Of a DNA stretch of 35,776 nt, positions 31,125 to 35,776 are shown one piece after another. Location: assembly GCA_002344885.1 (NCBI GenBank), contig DDUQ01000099.1:1-35776 (forward strand). The letters run 5' to 3'. Position numbers and translations under genes: made by a program. The notes under the pieces are model-generated. The model did no database searches and was not told the DNA's origin. It was given only the letters and a program-made list of their open reading frames with translations. Source of the stretch: Comamonadaceae bacterium UBA2334 (GTDB taxonomy: Bacteria; Pseudomonadota; Gammaproteobacteria; Burkholderiales; Burkholderiaceae_C). Position 1 is the first letter of the stretch; every line of letters starts with the position of its first letter.

Positions 31125-33326
31125 TCAGTCTTCTTCCAGTGCTGCCAGCGCCTGATCCAGTCTGGCCACTTCTGTTTTCAGCACAGGCAGGGCGCGGCCG
31201 AACAAGGGCCATTCTCCTTTGCGTGCGGCTTTCTCCAGGCCGTTGCTCAGGGCAGATGCCCGTTCGGCCGTGATGGTGGCCAGTGCGGTTTTCAGTGCAT
31301 GGGCGCTGGTCGTTGCCAGAACCTGGTCTTGTTGACCCAGTGCCTGTGACAGCGCCGTGATGTGCTGCGCCAGTTGCCTGCGGGTGGCAGATGCCAGACG
31401 GCTCAATGCCGCCTGGTCGCCATCGAGCCGGTGCCGCAGTTTGTCAATCTGGATGGGCGGGGGCAGCCCCTTGCCCAGGGAGGTTCCCGCTTGCGGCTGG
31501 GTGGGCAGGGCGTTGGTGTGCGGGTCGATGGCTCGCAGCATCGGGGGTGGCGGTGCCGGTTGCCATTTGGCGCTCACATCCTGCGCTTCTGCCATGGCTT
31601 GGGTCAATGCCTGGGGGCTCACTGGCTTGGCGGTGTAGGCATCCATGCCAGCGGCGATGCATTTCTCCCGGTCGCCCGACATGGCATTGGCTGTGACGGC
31701 CACGATGGGTGTGTGTGGCAGGGGTGACCCGGGTGGCCTGAATCCGCTGCCTTCCAGTGCCCGGATTTCCAAGGTGGCATCCAATCCGTTGAGCTCGGGC
31801 ATCTGGACATCCATCATGATGAGATCGATGTTGCCGCGCTTCCAGGCTGCCACGGCCTCCAGTCCATTGCGCGCCACGACGGTGGAGCAGCCCAGTTTTT
31901 TCAGCAGTTCGCGCATCAACAGTTCGTTGACGGGGTGGTCTTCGGCGACCAGTACCCGCAAACCGCTGAACGTCTGCGCCCTTGTGCTCAGGTGCTCCAG
32001 TTCCATGGGGGCACTCATGGGGCCGGATGACTTGTTGTGGTCGCCCGCCGACTGCAAGGGCAATGTGAAAGAAAACGAACTGCCTTGGCCTGGGGCACTG
32101 ACCAGACGGATGTGTCCGCCCATCAACTGCACCAGGCGCGAGGAAATTGCCAGCCCCAGACCCGTTCCGCCGTATTTGCGTGTGGTGGAGGCATCGGCCT
32201 GGGTGAACGCTTCAAAAATGCGGGTTTGCTGCTCGGCAGCGATGCCAATGCCTGTATCGGAGACCTCGAAGTGAACGCCGCCGTTCGGGCCCGGCCGCAC
32301 ATTGACGGAAACGCGGCCACCACGTGGCGTGAACTTCACTGCATTGGACAGCAGGTTCAGCAGCACCTGCCTCAGCTTGGTGGCATCACCCTGGACTGAC
32401 TCGGGCAGCGAGGGGTCGATGTCGACAAGAATGGCCAGTTCTTTGACTGCGGCCTGCGCCACCAGCGGTCCGCATGCCTGACCCACCTCGTCCATCAGGT
32501 TGAAAGGTGCGGAATCCAGCTCCATGCGACCGGCTTCAATTTTCGACAGATCCAGAATGTCGTTCAGCAGGTGGAGCAGGGTCTGTGCCGATTCGTCCAT
32601 CAGCGTGAGCCACTGGCGCTGCTCGTCGGTGAGGGGTGAGTCGGTCAGCAGACGAATCAATCCCATCACCCCGTTGAGCGGGGTGCGAACTTCATGACTG
32701 ACACTGGCAAGGAATTCGGTTTTGCTCCGGTTCGCCTTTTCGGCATCTTGGCGGGCCTGTTCGGTGGCATCCAGCAATCGCTTGCGTTCGGTGGCATCGC
32801 TGCTGATGCCGACCACGCGACCCGCTCGTCCGCTGGCGTCCCGGTCGGTGCCCAGGCCGTGGCTTTCCATCCAGATCCACTGGTTGTCGTATGTACGGAT
32901 CCGGAACTGCGCATCGTAGCGCTGGCGCTTGCCACTGACGGTGTCGGTGAGGACTGTGTTCAGGGCCGCCAGGTCGTCGGGGTGAATGCGTTGCAGCAAG
33001 TCGGCAACCTGACAGTGGCTTTCCATCGGGACGTCACCGATCAACTCGGACCAACGCGCGCTGAGGTAAACGTCGCCGGTGCCCACCGACCATTCCCACA
33101 GCCCCATGCCGGCAGCGTCCAGGGCCAGGGACAGGCGGTCTCGTGTGTCGTCCAGCTCTTCTTCGGCCAGCAGGCGGCTGGTGGACGCATCCGAGGCAGC
33201 GTCCCGCAGTGCAGTCAGTTCGTCGCGCAGGGCGTGCGATTGGCTCCGGTAGTGCTCGGCCCGCAGCCGCTCCCTGTTCAGGGCAGACAGTGCCTGTTCA
33301 AGTGTGGTCGGTGGGTCTGTTGCCAT
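31125..33326 (-). CDS. Hybrid sensor histidine kinase (PAS-HisKA-HATPase-REC-HPt)
   Basis: A 733-residue, apparently cytosolic phosphorelay kinase. A coiled coil (about 10-70) leads into a PAS fold with PAC tail (70-180), HisKA with ASVSHEVRTPLNG (H211), HATPase with N328, DTGIGI (D357) and GGTGLGLAI, a receiver with DD near 463, D506, T545 and K567, and a C-terminal HPt domain with H676 (SAHALKT). No membrane segments are seen. This is the BarA/ArcB-like unorthodox order, missing only an output regulator. The stop lies 6 bp from the converging MocR stop. The gene follows uup by 58 bp. The signal and partner regulator are unknown. Confidence 0.93.
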   Translation of the reverse strand: MATDPPTTLEQALSALNRERLRAEHYRSQSHALRDELTALRDAASDASTSRLLAEEELDDTRDRLSLALDAAGMGLWEWSVGTGDVYLSARWSELIGDVPMESHCQVADLLQRIHPDDLAALNTVLTDTVSGKRQRYDAQFRIRTYDNQWIWMESHGLGTDRDASGRAGRVVGISSDATERKRLLDATEQARQDAEKANRSKTEFLASVSHEVRTPLNGVMGLIRLLTDSPLTDEQRQWLTLMDESAQTLLHLLNDILDLSKIEAGRMELDSAPFNLMDEVGQACGPLVAQAAVKELAILVDIDPSLPESVQGDATKLRQVLLNLLSNAVKFTPRGGRVSVNVRPGPNGGVHFEVSDTGIGIAAEQQTRIFEAFTQADASTTRKYGGTGLGLAISSRLVQLMGGHIRLVSAPGQGSSFSFTLPLQSAGDHNKSSGPMSAPMELEHLSTRAQTFSGLRVLVAEDHPVNELLMRELLKKLGCSTVVARNGLEAVAAWKRGNIDLIMMDVQMPELNGLDATLEIRALEGSGFRPPGSPLPHTPIVAVTANAMSGDREKCIAAGMDAYTAKPVSPQALTQAMAEAQDVSAKWQPAPPPPMLRAIDPHTNALPTQPQAGTSLGKGLPPPIQIDKLRHRLDGDQAALSRLASATRRQLAQHITALSQALGQQDQVLATTSAHALKTALATITAERASALSNGLEKAARKGEWPLFGRALPVLKTEVARLDQALAALEED

Positions 33327-33384
33327 TCAGCTGTCGGGAGTCAGGGGAACACAGATGTTTTTTCGGAGCAGGCTCAAGTCTTCA

Positions 33385-35316
33385 TCAAGCTTGGCCGCTG
33401 GTCAACTCTTCCCAGCGCTCCATGGCAGCCAGCAGCTCATTGTCGAGGTCAGCGTGGCGTTGGTGCAATGCTGCGGCGCGTTGCGGGTCGGACACATACA
33501 GAGAGCCGTCTGCCAGGCTTTCGTCGATGGTCTTCTGTTCAGCCTCCAGCTTCTCGATCAGGGACGGCAGACCGTCCAATTCTCTTTGTGCCTTGTAGCT
33601 CAGTTTTTTCTTGGGCAGAGATCCCTGTGCCGGTGTGGTTTCGGTCTGGATCGGTGCCTTGGGTGTTCGGTTGTCCCGGGCAACCTCTGCGGGAGCTGCC
33701 GTGGCTGGGTTGTTGGCGCTGGTCGAGTGGGCTGCCGCACGCGCAGACTGGATGAGCCAGTCATTGACATCACCCTCGTATTCCACCCATTTTCCGTTGC
33801 CCTCAAAGGCGAGAACACTTGTCACGACGTTGTCTACAAACTGCCTGTCGTGACTGACCAGGAAAACCGTCCCGTCATATTGATCGAGCAGGTCCTCCAG
33901 CAATTCCAGCGTGTCAATGTCCAGATCGTTGGTGGGTTCGTCCAGCACCAGTACGTTTGCCGGCCTGGCAAACAGCCTTGCCAGCAAGAGGCGGTTTCTT
34001 TCGCCGCCTGACAAGGTTCTGACCGGTGCAGTGGCCCTCGCTGGAGAGAACAGAAAATCGCCCAGGTAGCTTTTGACGTGGGTGCGCTTGCCGTTGATCT
34101 CGATCCATTCGCTCCCCGGGCTGATGAAGTCCTCCAGAGTGGCATCCAGGTCGATCTGGTTGCGCATCTGGTCGAAATACGCAACGGTCAGGTTGCTGCC
34201 TCGGCGGACTGTGCCTTCATCGGGTTCCAGTTGACCGAGGATCAGCTTCAACAATGTAGTCTTGCCAGCGCCGTTGGGGCCGATGAGTCCAAGCTTGTCG
34301 CCGCGCAGAACCGTGCCAGAAAACTGCCTGACAATGGTTTTCTGCCCATCACCCGTTGCAAAGTGCTTGCTGACTTTTTCGAGCTCGGCAACGATCTTGC
34401 CACTGGCGTCTCCGCGCGCCAAGTCGAGTTTCACGCGACCCACCACATCTCGACGGGCCGCACGGGCTTCACGGAGTTTCATCAGACGTGTGATGCGTCC
34501 TTGCGCTCGGGTGCGCCGGGCTTCGACACCTTTGCGTATCCAGACCTCTTCTTGCGCCAGCAGCTTGTCGGCCCGTGCGTTGATCACGGCCTCCTGCGCC
34601 AGTTGTTCTTCTTTCAGCACCTGGTAGCGACTGAAATTTCCTGGATAACTCAGCAATTTGCCGCGATCCAGGTCGACGATGCGCGTTGAAATCGCATCCA
34701 AGAATGCACGGTCGTGACTGATGGCCACGACGCTGCCCTTGTATTCTGTCAGCAGGGTTTCCAACCAGGCGATCGAGTCCAAGTCAAGATGGTTGGTGGG
34801 CTCGTCGAGCAGCAGAACGTCAGGCTTGGACACCAGAGCCTGTGCAAGTGCCACGCGCTTTTTCAGCCCGCCCGACAGGTTGCCAACGGTGTCTGTGGGT
34901 GTCAAATGCAGCCGATGCAAGGTTTCATCGACACGTTGCTCCCAATTCCAGGCATCCAGATGCTCAATTTCGGTTTGCAATGCGTCCAGGTCGAGAGACG
35001 TGTCGCCACTGAGGTACAGGTCCCGTGCCTCTCGTGTTCGGCCCAGACCCATGCTGGCTGCTTCGAACACCGTCGCGTCCGCAGGCAGTGTGGGTTCTTG
35101 CGCGACGTAGGCAATGCGAATGCCACCTTGAACCTGCAGCGTGCCGTCATCCGCTTTTTCCAAGGAAGCGAGGATTTTCAGCAGCGACGACTTGCCCGTG
35201 CCGTTGCGTCCGATCAGTCCCACCCGCTCCTGTGCTTCCAACGAAAAATGGGCGTGATCCAAGAGTGGCAGATGGCCGAAAGCAAGCTGTGCGTCGAGGA
35301 GTGTGATCAGTGCCAT
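33385..35316 (-). CDS. uup: ABC-F ATPase Uup
   Basis: A 643-residue soluble protein with two ABC domains: GRNGTGKSS (K42), LSGGLKKRVALAQAL and LLLDEPTNHLDLD; then GPNGAGKTTLLKL, LSGGERNRLLLARLF and LVLDEPTNDLDID. The linker contains WIRKGVEARRTRAQGRITRL, typical of Uup, and a C-terminal charged region (from about 560) forms the Uup DNA-binding coiled coil. No membrane segments occur. Uup acts at ribosomes and/or branched DNA and lowers precise excision of transposons in E. coli. Length matches E. coli Uup (635). Confidence 0.95.
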   Translation of the reverse strand: MALITLLDAQLAFGHLPLLDHAHFSLEAQERVGLIGRNGTGKSSLLKILASLEKADDGTLQVQGGIRIAYVAQEPTLPADATVFEAASMGLGRTREARDLYLSGDTSLDLDALQTEIEHLDAWNWEQRVDETLHRLHLTPTDTVGNLSGGLKKRVALAQALVSKPDVLLLDEPTNHLDLDSIAWLETLLTEYKGSVVAISHDRAFLDAISTRIVDLDRGKLLSYPGNFSRYQVLKEEQLAQEAVINARADKLLAQEEVWIRKGVEARRTRAQGRITRLMKLREARAARRDVVGRVKLDLARGDASGKIVAELEKVSKHFATGDGQKTIVRQFSGTVLRGDKLGLIGPNGAGKTTLLKLILGQLEPDEGTVRRGSNLTVAYFDQMRNQIDLDATLEDFISPGSEWIEINGKRTHVKSYLGDFLFSPARATAPVRTLSGGERNRLLLARLFARPANVLVLDEPTNDLDIDTLELLEDLLDQYDGTVFLVSHDRQFVDNVVTSVLAFEGNGKWVEYEGDVNDWLIQSARAAAHSTSANNPATAAPAEVARDNRTPKAPIQTETTPAQGSLPKKKLSYKAQRELDGLPSLIEKLEAEQKTIDESLADGSLYVSDPQRAAALHQRHADLDNELLAAMERWEELTSGQA

Positions 35317-35672
35317 GAGTTGTGAAGTGTGTTGAACGGAGCGCCGCGAGTGTTCGGTAACGCGCCTGGCTGTGTCCCGATCTTGTGCCGTACGCGAACA
35401 ACAGTGCGGGCAGGGATTATCATGGGGCCGCGCTGGCTACATAAACCCAGCAATGTAAGGAAGACAGCCGCGCTTGTGTGTGGTCTTGGCTACATCGCGG
35501 GCACGGCCCGAGATGCCTCGTGGTTGGGGCTCTCCCGATGACCCCCGCCTGCCCGCTTCTTTCTCGTTCAATATCGGCCTCGCTTGCCCCATCATCCCTA
35601 TCCCCCTTCAACATCGATAGGGACATTTCTATCCGGTGCAAAGCGGACATGACTACTTGGGGTTCACACGCC
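35317..35672. other. Gene-free stretch without recognisable content
   Basis: About 350 bp upstream of uup with only short open frames in conflicting directions and no ribosome sites or family motifs. The uup promoter must lie at its left end, but I cannot point to a convincing -35/-10 pair. No tRNA, repeat copy or strong hairpin was noticed. Confidence 0.5.
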
Positions 35673-35701
35673 TTGGACAAGACTTCGGGATGATGTATAC
35701 T
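35673..35701 (+). promoter_or_regulatory. Putative sigma-70 promoter for the truncated terminal gene
   Basis: TGGACA (35674-35679) and TATACT (35696-35701) lie 16 bp apart; counted as TTGGAC from 35673 the spacer is 17. Both hexamers are close to consensus, the best such pair in the intergenic sequence here. It would give a leader of about 50 bases before the TTG codon at 35759. Confidence 0.5.
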
Positions 35702-35758
35702 CTCCCTCCCTTTCTCAGACGGCTGAAGATTGTTGCAGCGGTACGGAGGAGGCGGAAG

Positions 35759-35776
35759 TTGAGCGCAAGTTTGAAT
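35759..35776 (+). CDS. First codons of a gene cut off by the window end
   Basis: TTG at 35759 is preceded by a very strong GGAGGAGG (35745-35752) with a six-base spacer and by a good promoter. Only six codons (MSASLN) are available, so no identity can be given; the TTG start itself is a guess based on the ribosome site. Confidence 0.35.

Noticed and set aside
35329..35693. Small frames of 70-86 codons in the terminal gap
   Set aside because: They conflict with each other, lack ribosome sites and show no motif.
1..35776. CRISPR arrays, tRNA/rRNA genes, IS elements, prophage
   Set aside because: No regularly spaced repeats, no transposase or phage genes, and no tRNA/rRNA sequence were noticed on reading; a covariance-model search would be needed to exclude a divergent tRNA or small RNA.

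Overview
The window looks like one end of an assembled contig from a high-GC betaproteobacterium, most likely Burkholderiales/Comamonadaceae. The grounds are the recC-recB-recD order, the family-level look of the proteins, and dispersed palindromic repeats of a kind I recall from that family. This assignment is an inference; no rRNA or tRNA gene is present to anchor it. Bases 1-13 match the 3' end of the Illumina adapter, so the true genomic sequence starts at about base 14.

Layout: (1) 14-6743 (+): the recC tail, recB and recD, joined by two ATGA overlaps. (2) 6854-19373: a putative exopolysaccharide locus of two converging operons. The plus operon encodes a BcsE-type c-di-GMP receptor, a PgaC/IcaA-like GT2 synthase, a one-span small membrane protein, a membrane-anchored protein that looks like a catalytically dead deacetylase, and a GH18-like hydrolase. 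The minus operon encodes an unknown envelope protein, a polysaccharide deacetylase (CE4), an AlgF-like protein, an AlgX/AlgJ-like O-acetyltransferase and a compact TPR/beta-barrel exporter. The operons overlap tail to tail by 33 bp. (3) 19555-20239 (+): a PilZ protein and a ComFB-like protein, both from c-di-nucleotide receptor families. (4) 20283-29505 (-): a co-oriented accessory-metabolism block encoding a histidine phosphatase, a threonine dehydratase-like enzyme, a glyoxalase-like protein, a PhzF-like isomerase, a GST, an MFS transporter, a PLP aminotransferase fused in frame to a PNPOx-like domain, an EamA exporter and a LysE exporter. (5) 29649-31118 (+): a divergent MocR regulator with a palindrome in the shared promoter region. 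(6) 31125-35316 (-): uup (ABC-F) and a hybrid sensor kinase. (7) 35317-35776: mostly featureless, ending in a plausible promoter and the first codons of a truncated gene.

The part most worth attention is region 2. It combines regulatory and tailoring parts from cellulose (BcsE), PNAG (PgaC-like synthase, deacetylase, hydrolase) and alginate/acetyl-cellulose (AlgX/AlgF) systems, without BcsA, BcsB, BcsC, PgaA, PgaB or an MBOAT acetyl donor in the window. Three candidate c-di-GMP receptors lie in or beside it. A proposed working model: BcsE, perhaps held at the membrane by the small one-span protein, activates the GT2 synthase; a beta-1,6- or beta-1,4-linked hexosamine or hexose polymer crosses the periplasm, is partly deacetylated and O-acetylated, and leaves through the 450-residue TPR/barrel protein, with the GH18-like enzyme trimming it. 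Base composition of this locus is visibly lower in GC than its flanks.

A second notable point is a dispersed palindromic repeat with one intergenic copy and two copies read in the same frame inside interdomain linkers of RecB and the MocR regulator.
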